From contig NZ_WHSB02000001.1 in NCBI RefSeq assembly GCF_010994755.1, forward strand, positions 62,001-126,000: a DNA stretch of 64,000 nt, written 5' to 3'. The stretch's first letter is position 1; each line of letters begins with the position of its first letter. Below are positions 25,073 through 31,798 of the stretch, piece by piece. The translations under genes were made by a program, and so were the position numbers. The notes beneath the pieces are model-generated. The model ran no database searches. It was not told where the DNA came from and was given only the letters and a program-made list of their open reading frames with translations. The DNA comes from Shinella lacus. Its GTDB lineage: Bacteria; Pseudomonadota; Alphaproteobacteria; Rhizobiales; Rhizobiaceae.

Positions 25073-25446
25073 GAGGCGATGCGGCGGCCGACCGAGCGGC
25101 TGCGTTTGTCCAGCGCCCTGCCCAGCGCATCGATGATGTCGTCGTCGCTGAAGGGCTTGCGCACCACCGCGAGCGCACCGTCGAAACCCTGCTGGACCGG
25201 GCCAGGATCGCCCGTCACGAAGATCACGTCGATGCCGAAACGGTCGATCAGGCGGCGGGCGAGCAGGTGGCCGCTATTGCCGTCGGAAAGGCCGAGATCA
25301 ACCAGTGCAATATCGGTGCGCGGCGCATAGGCGAGCGCCTGCTCCATGGTCGAAACCGGGCCGATGGTCTCATGGCCCTGTTCCTGCACCACCGTTTCAA
25401 GAAGTTCCGCAATCAGCGTTTCATCCTCGACGATCAACACCCGCAT
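25069..25446 (-). CDS. single-domain response regulator
   Basis: A 125-residue stand-alone receiver domain: VLIVEDETLIAELL (acidic pocket), ALVDLGLSDG with the phospho-acceptor Asp, VTGD and VRKPFS with the conserved Lys. There is no output domain, so it probably acts as a phosphate sink or through protein contact. Of two in-frame ATGs, 25452 abuts the Shine-Dalgarno GAGGAGG, while 25446 has proper spacing and is preferred. The gene lies 17 bp downstream of the DUF3008 gene and likely shares its promoter. It is convergent with the hybrid kinase, a likely partner. Confidence 0.87.
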   Translation of the reverse strand: MRVLIVEDETLIAELLETVVQEQGHETIGPVSTMEQALAYAPRTDIALVDLGLSDGNSGHLLARRLIDRFGIDVIFVTGDPGPVQQGFDGALAVVRKPFSDDDIIDALGRALDKRSRSVGRRIAS

Positions 25447-25463
25447 ATCCATCCTCCTCAGGG

Positions 25464-25655
25464 TCAGTCCGATTTCGACACGTGTTCCGGCTTGCCCTTT
25501 CTCTTGGTCGAAGCCATTTCCTTCAGTTCGCCTTCGGACATCGATTTCTCCATGTCCTTGGACGCGCCTTTCAATTCGCTCTTCTTGATATCGCCGCGCT
25601 TGGCCGCGAGGGCTGCGCCCGCGGCCTTTTGCTGGGCTTTCGATTTTGCTGGCAT
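25464..25655 (-). CDS. DUF3008 family small basic protein
   Basis: A 63-residue highly charged protein: MPAKSKAQQKAAGAALAAKR at the start, then SELKGASKDM and STKRKGKPEH. This is the characteristic DUF3008 sequence, common in rhizobia and often induced by stress; function is unknown. The ATG at 25655 has CGGAGG upstream; a longer frame to 25733 runs into the terminator of the fasciclin gene and is rejected. A GGAAC-N16-AGTT element upstream suggests general-stress (EcfG) control. It is probably cotranscribed with the response regulator that follows. Confidence 0.8.
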   Translation of the reverse strand: MPAKSKAQQKAAGAALAAKRGDIKKSELKGASKDMEKSMSEGELKEMASTKRKGKPEHVSKSD

Positions 25656-25684
25656 GGGAAGACCTCCGTGAGCTTTCGCCCTCG

Positions 25685-25709
25685 AACTGTCGAAGCCGCC
25701 AAAAGTTCC
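25685..25709 (-). promoter_or_regulatory. candidate EcfG (general stress) promoter
   Basis: On the minus strand GGAAC (25709-25705) is followed after 16 bp by AGTT (25688-25685), close to the alphaproteobacterial EcfG consensus GGAAC-N16/17-CGTT. The start would lie about 25 nt upstream of the DUF3008 ATG. The -10 element matches at three of four positions. Confidence 0.45.
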
Positions 25710-25716
25710 ACGCAGC

Positions 25717-25744
25717 AAAAAGGCCGCCGGCAAAACCGGCGGCC
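25717..25744 (-). terminator. rho-independent terminator of the fasciclin gene
   Basis: On the minus strand a perfect 9-bp stem GGCCGCCGG / CCGGCGGCC with loop TTTTG is followed directly by TTTTT. It lies 56 bp past the stop of the fasciclin gene and isolates it from the DUF3008/response regulator unit. Confidence 0.85.
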
Positions 25745-25799
25745 CAAGGCTGCTAAAGGCTGATCCGCGCTGGATTCGAGGCGAACGCGGATTTCGAGG

Positions 25800-26357
25800 T
25801 CAGGCCTTCGGCAGCAGAACCTTGTCGATGACGTGGATGACGCCGTTCGACTGCTTGACGTCAGCGATCGTTACCGTGGCCGTGCCGCCGGTCTCGTCGG
25901 TCAGGGTGATCTTGTCGCCGTCCATCTTGGCCGACAGCATGCAGCCGCCGACGGTCTTGACCGGATGATCGCCCTTGTCATCGGCGATCATCTTGCCGAT
26001 CGCATCGGACATCGCATTGGCCGAAACCACATGGCAGGTCAGAACCTTGACGAGCTGGTCCTTGTTTTCCGGCTTCAGCAGCGAATCGACCGTGCCGGCC
26101 GGAAGCGCCGCGAAGGCTTCGTTCGTCGGCGCAAAGACGGTGAACGGACCGGCGCCCGAAAGCGTCTCAACGAGGCCGGCAGCCTTCACCGCGGCGACAA
26201 GTGTCGTGTGATCCTTCGAATTGACGGCGTTCTCAACGATGTTCTTGTCTTCGAACATCGCCGCGCCGCCGACCATCGGGTTTTCAGCATGAGCGGCAAA
26301 GGCGCTGAGGGCGAAAACGGAGGCGAGAGCGGCGGTGCGGAGCGTGAAACGGATCAT
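25800..26357 (-). CDS. secreted fasciclin (FAS1) domain protein
   Basis: A 185-residue protein with a signal peptide ending in FAAHA. One FAS1 domain follows: NIVENAVNSKDHTTLVAAVK, AGPFTVFAPTNEAFAALP (H1 box) and GVIHVIDKVLLPKA (H2 box). FAS1 proteins mediate adhesion or protein contacts in the envelope. ATG 26357 has AAGGA upstream; an upstream frame to 26417 is less likely. It is followed by a strong terminator. It lies 155 bp from the anti-sigma gene on the same strand; a link with that ECF system is common in proteobacteria but not shown here. Confidence 0.9.
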   Translation of the reverse strand: MIRFTLRTAALASVFALSAFAAHAENPMVGGAAMFEDKNIVENAVNSKDHTTLVAAVKAAGLVETLSGAGPFTVFAPTNEAFAALPAGTVDSLLKPENKDQLVKVLTCHVVSANAMSDAIGKMIADDKGDHPVKTVGGCMLSAKMDGDKITLTDETGGTATVTIADVKQSNGVIHVIDKVLLPKA

Positions 26358-26512
26358 GGTGGGGTGGTCCTTCTTTTCGGCCCGCATGATGCGGGTCCTC
26401 CCGGTTGCGATGCCCAACGGGCGATCACTTCGAGCAACGGGACCTTGGGAAAAAGAGTTTCAGGACCAGCGATCTTTTTTCGTAATAGATTGAAAAAGCG
26501 CGGAAAATTCGG

Positions 26513-27235
26513 TCAGTCGAACCGCGTAGCGCCCGACGCGATGACCGGTCCGGTCGCGCTGCCCGTCGGCGAGCCGCCGAAAGGTTCGACGCTGACGGCC
26601 AGCACCGCGCCCTGCACGAGGCGCCCGCGCATCACGGCCGGCACGGCGAGTTCGCCCTCGCCGGTCTGCGGCAGCACGCCGAGCGAGACCGGCGCCTTGC
26701 CGTCTTCGACGAGCCAGAGTTCCAGCGATTTTTCCTGCGCCCTGCCGGCAGCGACCGGTGTCACGCGAAGCGTACCGCTGGCATCGTCATACCGCGCCAC
26801 GAGATTGACGGTCGCTCCCTCGCCCGCCAAATCCGCAATCAGCTGCCCGCCTTGTACATGACGTGGCCCGACAAGCGTGCTCATCCAGATGCCAAGGCCG
26901 GCGGCGACAGCGATCGAGGCGAAGGCCAGCGAGCGCCAGAGCGCCAGCGAATTCCAGAAGCCGCCAGACAAAACCGTGTCGCGCGGGGCCGCGCCGAGAA
27001 TGCGCTGTTCGATGGCGGAAAAGGTCAGCGGCGAGGGTTGCAGCGCCTCGTAGTCCTCGTTGAAGGTCGCGAGGTTTTCCTCCCAGCGGCTCACCATGGC
27101 GGCGAACGCGCGATCGCGCGCCAGCCGCGCCTCGACCTTGCGGCGGTCCTCGGCGGAAAGCACCCCGAGCACATATTCGCCGGCGATCACCTCGTCGCGG
27201 CGGGGGTCTTTCATGTCTTTGTCGGGCGCCGTCAT
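26513..27235 (-). CDS. anti-sigma factor, RskA-like
   Basis: A 240-residue membrane-anchored anti-sigma factor. The N-terminal sigma-binding domain has VIAGEYVLGVLSAEDRRKVE; one transmembrane helix lies near residues 103-123 (LAFASIAVAAGLGIWMSTLV); the C-terminal periplasmic RskA domain includes LELWLVEDGKAPVSLGVLP. The ATG at 27235 overlaps the stop of the sigma factor gene as ATGA, so the pair is translationally coupled; an ATG at 27247 is an alternative. It should hold the ECF sigma factor inactive until an envelope or oxidative signal triggers release. Confidence 0.87.
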   Translation of the reverse strand: MTAPDKDMKDPRRDEVIAGEYVLGVLSAEDRRKVEARLARDRAFAAMVSRWEENLATFNEDYEALQPSPLTFSAIEQRILGAAPRDTVLSGGFWNSLALWRSLAFASIAVAAGLGIWMSTLVGPRHVQGGQLIADLAGEGATVNLVARYDDASGTLRVTPVAAGRAQEKSLELWLVEDGKAPVSLGVLPQTGEGELAVPAVMRGRLVQGAVLAVSVEPFGGSPTGSATGPVIASGATRFD

Positions 27236-27771
27236 CGGCTCATGCACTCTCTCAGTTTCAAAAGGCTCCGGCGAAGCCAGGTTCTCACCGTGTTCAGCGG
27301 CACGCCATGCATCTCCGCGAGTTCCTCATAGCTGAGGCCCTCGACATAGGCGCGCCGTACGGCGGCCGCCTTGTCGGGCTCGAGCCGATCCATGCAGGCG
27401 TCGATCCGGCGGCCCTCCGAGCGCAATATGGCATTTTCTTCCGGCGTCGCCAGCGGGTCGGCAATATCGTAGGCCGCATCGATGTCCGACGCCACCGGCT
27501 TGCGCCCTCGGATTCGGTCGATCGCCTGATGGCGAGCGACGGCGGCAAGCCAGGCCATCGCATGGGTTTCGCTCTCGACATAACGGTCAGCGCGCTGCCA
27601 GATCTTGACGTAAACATCCTGCAACACCTCTTCTGCATCGCTCCTGTCCTTGAGGATACGAAAGCAGATGCCAAAAAGTTTCGAGGCGGTCAGATCATAA
27701 AGGGCGGCAAAGGCCTTGCGGTCCTTCAGCGACACGCGCCCGATGAGATAGGAGATGTTGTCGCCGGTCAC
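27232..27771 (-). CDS. ECF-family RNA polymerase sigma factor
   Basis: A 179-residue sigma factor starting at GTG 27771 behind GGAAG. Region 2 reads ALYDLTASKLFGICFRILKD followed by SDAEEVLQDVYVKIWQ; region 4 reads GLSYEELAEMHGVPLNTV followed by RTWLRRSLLKLRE. It lacks regions 1 and 3, as ECF sigmas do. It is coupled to the RskA-like anti-sigma gene. A TGATCC-N18-TAATGG element upstream may be its own target promoter, giving autoregulation. Confidence 0.9.
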   Translation of the reverse strand: MTGDNISYLIGRVSLKDRKAFAALYDLTASKLFGICFRILKDRSDAEEVLQDVYVKIWQRADRYVESETHAMAWLAAVARHQAIDRIRGRKPVASDIDAAYDIADPLATPEENAILRSEGRRIDACMDRLEPDKAAAVRRAYVEGLSYEELAEMHGVPLNTVRTWLRRSLLKLRECMSR

Positions 27772-27806
27772 ACGCGTCTTCCGTCATGTCGCTGAAGTGC
27801 ACTCCC

Positions 27807-27836
27807 CCATTACGCTGCGCGCCGCCGAACGGATCA
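27807..27836 (-). promoter_or_regulatory. candidate ECF-sigma autoregulatory promoter
   Basis: On the minus strand TGATCC (27836-27831) is followed after 18 bp by TAATGG (27812-27807), about 35 nt before the GTG of the sigma gene. TGATCC with an 18-bp spacer and a TA-containing -10 resembles the Rhodobacter RpoE/ChrR-type promoter. The sigma group here has not been verified to use that motif. Confidence 0.4.
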
Positions 27837-27848
27837 TCAGCGACCGGG

Positions 27849-28307
27849 TTAGATCTGCCGGCCGATGAGGTGATCGAGTGAATGCCGGTTGGCGCCGCGC
27901 ACCACGAAGAACAGCGTGATCGCCGCCCAGAGGATCGATTTCTCCGCGCCGAACACGCCCTGCTCCTGCAGCACGCCGTGGAAATAGACGGTGACAAGCA
28001 GGATGACGGTCGTCACCAGCGCTGCGAACCGGGTGAAGAGCCCGAGCATCAGGCAGACGCCGCCGGCAAACTCGCTGACCGAAAGCAGCGGCGACCAGAA
28101 GGCGCCCGGATAGAAGCCGATGCTCTCCACCATGCCGGCGGCACCGAACGGATCGAGGATTTTCGGCAGGCCATGCGTGATGAGAAGCCCACCGGCCACG
28201 ACGCGCAAAAGCGTCTCGGCGCCGACATGCAGCCGGCCGTAGAGCGGGGAAAGCGAGGGGATATAAAGGCGAGCGGAAGCCGTCGGCTCCGCGTTGGAAT
28301 TCGACAT
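27849..28307 (-). CDS. DoxX family membrane protein
   Basis: A 152-residue integral membrane protein with four hydrophobic segments. RVVAGGLLITHGLPKILDP at the first segment and the ELAGG-like SEFAGGVCLMLGLFTRFAAL are typical of DoxX. The biochemical role of the family is uncertain; members are linked to quinone-related redox or sulfur/thiol stress. It precedes the ECF sigma gene on the same strand with 77 bp between, and follows the unknown 394-residue gene by 21 bp, so it may be the last gene of the propeller operon. Confidence 0.82.
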   Translation of the reverse strand: MSNSNAEPTASARLYIPSLSPLYGRLHVGAETLLRVVAGGLLITHGLPKILDPFGAAGMVESIGFYPGAFWSPLLSVSEFAGGVCLMLGLFTRFAALVTTVILLVTVYFHGVLQEQGVFGAEKSILWAAITLFFVVRGANRHSLDHLIGRQI

Positions 28308-28328
28308 GGTGCGCTCCTTTGGGGTTTT

Positions 28329-29513
28329 TCAGTCGGGACAGTCGGCCCGCCCGGCAACCGGATAGGCAGTGTTTGTGAAGCCGGGGATGGTGATGGCCTT
28401 CGGATCGAGGCCGTTGTCGCTCAGCTCGTCGATGATGAATTCGGCGACGGAGTTCGACAGGAGCTGGCGCGGGTCCTCCATCACCATGCGCAGCCGCGAG
28501 ATGGCGGTGAAGCGGTCGTCCGGATGTTGCAGCCGCGGCATTTCGCTGAGCGTGCCTTGGGGATCAGTGATCACCGCGGCCTCGCCGATATCGGGCACGA
28601 AGGCGGGGAAGCCGGCAAACATCTTCCCGCCGATCTCCGCCGTTACCCGCGTCTTGCACCAGAGCGTGCGATAGGCCTTCTCCAGGTCTTGCAGGTCGGC
28701 ACCGCTCTTGATCATGTCGAGGTTGAGGCTCGGCGCGTGCGGGGAGATCAGCAGATGCTCGGGCGCAAGCGTCTTTTGCGACGCACGCCACAGGAGATGG
28801 CACATATTGTTGGTGGCCCAGGTGAGACCCGCCGTCGGCCGGCCGGAACTGCCGCAGATCATCACCATCACGGTGCGCCAGTCGAGTTCCAGCGAATTCA
28901 GCCAGCGCATCATGCGGTGCGTGATATCGAGGAAGGTCAGCGCGAAGGTCGCGACCATGACGTCATTATAGGGAACCGGTAGGCCGCCCGGCTGCGGCGG
29001 CTCCAGGAAACGCTCGCGAAGGGCTGCGTAGGTGAAGACGGAGGGGTCCGAAAGCCCGGCGCGCAGGTAGTCTTCGCTGGCGCGACAGGCATAGTCGACC
29101 ACGTCGACAATCTTCGGCTCCCAACCTTTCCAAGCCTCGACCGCGACGTTCTCGGTCCAATATGGCACGGACGAGATTGCGCGCACCTTCTCGCATCGCG
29201 CCAGGAACCGGCGAGCCCAGACCTGCCATCCATCCATTCCCTCCTCCTGCATCTCGACCACCCAGGCCATGGCGGTGCCGAGATGGGAGACGGCGGTCAA
29301 TTCCTTGAAGCCGCGGGTGCTGTGGCGAAAGCTCTCATAGACCGGATCGCGACCGCGGCCGGGGAAGAGCACGAGGTCGGACCCGGTCGAGATCAGGAGG
29401 GGCGTGTCGGCGGTCGCATCGCGCTTCTTCTGGCTGAGTTCGGCCGCGATGCTGCTCGGGCCGGTGTAAAGCTCGTAGAGATCGACGAAACGCGGATCGG
29501 GTCTGTAGGACAT
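28329..29513 (-). CDS. conserved hypothetical protein, 394 aa
   Basis: I do not recognise the family. There is no signal peptide and no clear membrane helix. The sequence has several aromatic and Gly/Pro-rich blocks: LLISTGSDLVLFPGRGRDP, ELTAVSHLGTAMAWVVEM, VMVMICGSSGRPTAGLTWA and FAGFPAFVPDIGEAAVITD. The ICGSSGRPTAG stretch could be a loop binding phosphate or a cofactor, but this is only a visual impression. It lies 34 bp downstream of the EAR-propeller gene on the same strand and is probably cotranscribed with it under the divergent LysR regulator. It looks like a soluble enzyme. Confidence 0.6.
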   Translation of the reverse strand: MSYRPDPRFVDLYELYTGPSSIAAELSQKKRDATADTPLLISTGSDLVLFPGRGRDPVYESFRHSTRGFKELTAVSHLGTAMAWVVEMQEEGMDGWQVWARRFLARCEKVRAISSVPYWTENVAVEAWKGWEPKIVDVVDYACRASEDYLRAGLSDPSVFTYAALRERFLEPPQPGGLPVPYNDVMVATFALTFLDITHRMMRWLNSLELDWRTVMVMICGSSGRPTAGLTWATNNMCHLLWRASQKTLAPEHLLISPHAPSLNLDMIKSGADLQDLEKAYRTLWCKTRVTAEIGGKMFAGFPAFVPDIGEAAVITDPQGTLSEMPRLQHPDDRFTAISRLRMVMEDPRQLLSNSVAEFIIDELSDNGLDPKAITIPGFTNTAYPVAGRADCPD

Positions 29514-29547
29514 GGACTGACTGCTCCTGAAACGGCGAACGCGCCGT

Positions 29548-30690
29548 TCAACCTAGAAATTCATAAATCGCGGTGTTTTCCGAAAACCGGACGTCCGGCG
29601 TCAGGCTGTTCGTCACGACGAGATGCTGCCTGCCGTCGGCCTCGAAGAAGGCGGCATCCGTGCCGCCGAAGGTCTCGAACTGGTCAACGCGCTCCCAGGT
29701 TTCGCCAGACCAGACGTAGATCACGGACAGGAGATCGGTCTTCGGCGCCTTCGGCGAGCCCTCGATGAAGTTGACCTGCACGAGATAGTGCCGCCCGCCG
29801 CGGGTGATGGAGGCGAACTCCCGTCCGCCCGGGCCGCTCAGCACCTGCATGGGCGCGAAACGCTCGCCGTCCCACCGGTAGACGACCGTGTCGTCGGCGA
29901 TGGCGGCGAAGGCCACCTGCACGGGGCCTGGCACCAGCAGGACATGAAAGGCGCGGCCGGTCTTGCCCTCGAAGCGCTGGAAGACCGCAAAAGTCTCGCC
30001 GGCCCATTCGAGCATCACCGACTTGCCTGTGTGGTCGGCATAGGCGAGGAACTGCCGGTCGCCGACGACGATCTTCGTCCAGTTGTAGCCCCAGGGACCG
30101 TCGAGCGTCAGGAAGGGCACGAAGGCGGCGCCGTCCCATTCGAAGATCGCGGACTGGCGTGGATTGGTGGCCTCGACACCCTCGACGGTCACGCCGAGTG
30201 CCAGCGCGAGGAAGAGGCGATCACCGAAACGCAAGGCCTTCCACTGCTTGGCGAGGAAGCCCGCAAAGCGCTGGAACGGTGCCCATTCGCCTTTGATATA
30301 TTCGTAAACGGCGGAATCGACATTGGGCTGGTAAGGCCCCGCCCCTGTGCGGGCACTAGCGGTGGCGAGGAAACGCCGATCGCCGATCGTGAAGAATTCC
30401 GCATCCTCGCCGCCCGGAACCGGCAGGCTGGTGGCCGGCACGAAGCCGCCGTTCACCCATTCGAAGATCAAGAGGTCGGTGTTGCTGTCGCCGCTGTTCA
30501 TATGCGCCGGCAGGTCCGCCACGTCATAGGCAAGCTGCGGGATGGCGAGAAAGAGGCGGCCATCCATTCGAAAAATTTCGCAGGCGCGGGCGCCGGAGGT
30601 CGGCAGGCTCGCGACGCGCCGCAGCAGCCCGCCCTCGGACAGGACGCTTCCGTTGCGCTCCTCCCGCTCGCTCCTCATTGCTTTATCCAC
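29548..30690 (-). CDS. EAR/EPTP-repeat beta-propeller protein
   Basis: A 380-residue protein built of seven ~45-residue repeats. The unit is [S/T]xIYEWxGxxFxPFQxL, then a G-rich turn, then aromatic-rich xFxIGDRxFLAxAx. Examples are SAIFEWDGAAFVPFLTLDG, TVVYRWDGERFAPMQVLSG and SVIYVWSGETWERVDQFE. The first repeat lacks its opening strand, and the protein ends with TAIYEFLG, so the last strand probably closes the ring as a molecular velcro. This is the EAR/EPTP pattern known from vertebrate LGI proteins and found sporadically in bacteria. No signal peptide is visible. It is divergent from a LysR gene. Function is unknown; ligand or protein binding is expected. Confidence 0.75.
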   Translation of the reverse strand: MDKAMRSEREERNGSVLSEGGLLRRVASLPTSGARACEIFRMDGRLFLAIPQLAYDVADLPAHMNSGDSNTDLLIFEWVNGGFVPATSLPVPGGEDAEFFTIGDRRFLATASARTGAGPYQPNVDSAVYEYIKGEWAPFQRFAGFLAKQWKALRFGDRLFLALALGVTVEGVEATNPRQSAIFEWDGAAFVPFLTLDGPWGYNWTKIVVGDRQFLAYADHTGKSVMLEWAGETFAVFQRFEGKTGRAFHVLLVPGPVQVAFAAIADDTVVYRWDGERFAPMQVLSGPGGREFASITRGGRHYLVQVNFIEGSPKAPKTDLLSVIYVWSGETWERVDQFETFGGTDAAFFEADGRQHLVVTNSLTPDVRFSENTAIYEFLG

Positions 30691-30773
30691 GAATGCCTCC
30701 CTGCATGATGATTTCTCCGCCCATTATTGGGAGAATTCGCCGCGCGCAGCCAATTCAATTTTTGCGCGTTTTG

Positions 30774-30783
30774 TTTTGCAAAA
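30774..30783. promoter_or_regulatory. TTTTGCAAAA palindrome in the divergent LysR/propeller region
   Basis: The 10-bp perfect palindrome TTTTGCAAAA lies in the AT-rich middle of the 160-bp region between the propeller gene (start 30690) and the LysR gene (start 30851). It is a reasonable candidate for the core of the LysR binding site shared by the two promoters, although the classical T-N11-A form is not clear. Confidence 0.35.
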
Positions 30784-30850
30784 TGCATCAATCACTGCCT
30801 ATCATCCCATCGTCTAAAACGACAAACAAATGCCGCCCCGGATAATCGCC

Positions 30851-31753
30851 ATGAACTTCAAGCACTTGCTCTATTTCCGCACGCTCGCCGAGGAGCTGCA
30901 TTTTCGCCGCGCGGCCGAAAAGCTCAACATAACCCAGTCGCCGCTGTCGATCGCGATCCAGAACCTGGAGGAGGAGCTGGGGGCGCCGCTGTTCCTGCGC
31001 ACCCAGCGCAGCGTGCAGCTCACGGAATTCGGCCGACTGCTCTATCACCATTCGCTCGGCATTCTGGAGCGCATCGATACGTGCGAACAGGAAATGAAGG
31101 CGGTGGCGAGCGGCAAGGCCGGGCAGTTGCGCATCGGCTTTACCGCCGCCTCCTCCCTGCTTTCGCCGTTTCCGGCGTTGATCCATGCGTTCCGCAACCA
31201 CTATCCCGATATCAACGTCACGCTGAAGGAGCACACCAGCATCGCGCAGTTGCGGGCGATCGGCGAGCGGGAGCTGGATGTCGGCGTAATCCGCCGTCCG
31301 CAGCGCAACCTCGTCTCCGGGATTTCGTTCCGCAAGCTCGCGACGGACCGGCTAGTCGTCGCGGCGCACAGCGGCCACCCGCTGCTCGAAAAGGCGGAGA
31401 TCCGTATCCAGGACCTCGCCGATCAGAATTTCATCTTCTACCCGCGCAAGATCGGCGTCGGCATCTACGACCAGTTCATCGAACTGTGCGGCAAGCGCGG
31501 CTTCTTCCCCAACATCGTGCAGGAGGCACAGGAGGCGACGACGATCATCGGCCTCGTGGCATCCGGCCTCGGCATCGCCGTCGTGCCATCGGGCCTGCAA
31601 TTCATCAAGATCCCCAATGTCGCCTTCCTGCCGCTTGCCGATGACGATGCGGAGACCGACCTGTTCCTGGCCTTTCGCGCCGGTGAGGAAAATCCCCGCA
31701 TCGCCCATCTCATCCGGCTGGCGCAGACGGCCTTCCACAACCAGGAAGGCTGA
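30851..31753 (+). CDS. LysR family transcriptional regulator
   Basis: A 300-residue LTTR. The N-terminal HTH reads FKHLLYFRTLAEELHFRRAA, then EKLNITQSPLSIAIQNLEEE. The effector domain starts near GQLRIGFTAASSLLSPFPAL and resembles that of CatR/BenM-like regulators of aromatic or chlorinated-compound catabolism. The ATG at 30851 matches the usual family start; the frame also opens at 30830. It is divergent from the EAR-propeller operon, which is its most likely target, and convergent with the peptide-type ABC operon. Confidence 0.88.
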   Translation: MNFKHLLYFRTLAEELHFRRAAEKLNITQSPLSIAIQNLEEELGAPLFLRTQRSVQLTEFGRLLYHHSLGILERIDTCEQEMKAVASGKAGQLRIGFTAASSLLSPFPALIHAFRNHYPDINVTLKEHTSIAQLRAIGERELDVGVIRRPQRNLVSGISFRKLATDRLVVAAHSGHPLLEKAEIRIQDLADQNFIFYPRKIGVGIYDQFIELCGKRGFFPNIVQEAQEATTIIGLVASGLGIAVVPSGLQFIKIPNVAFLPLADDDAETDLFLAFRAGEENPRIAHLIRLAQTAFHNQEG

Positions 31754-31798
31754 GGCCTTTCAGCCCCAGCCTGCCCGTTCAGGATTTTTGCGCCCAAC

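Noticed and set aside
31748-31765. Terminator GGCTGA/TCAGCC at the end of the LysR gene
   Set aside because: Only a 6-bp stem that includes the stop codon and has competing foldings; no T-run directly follows.
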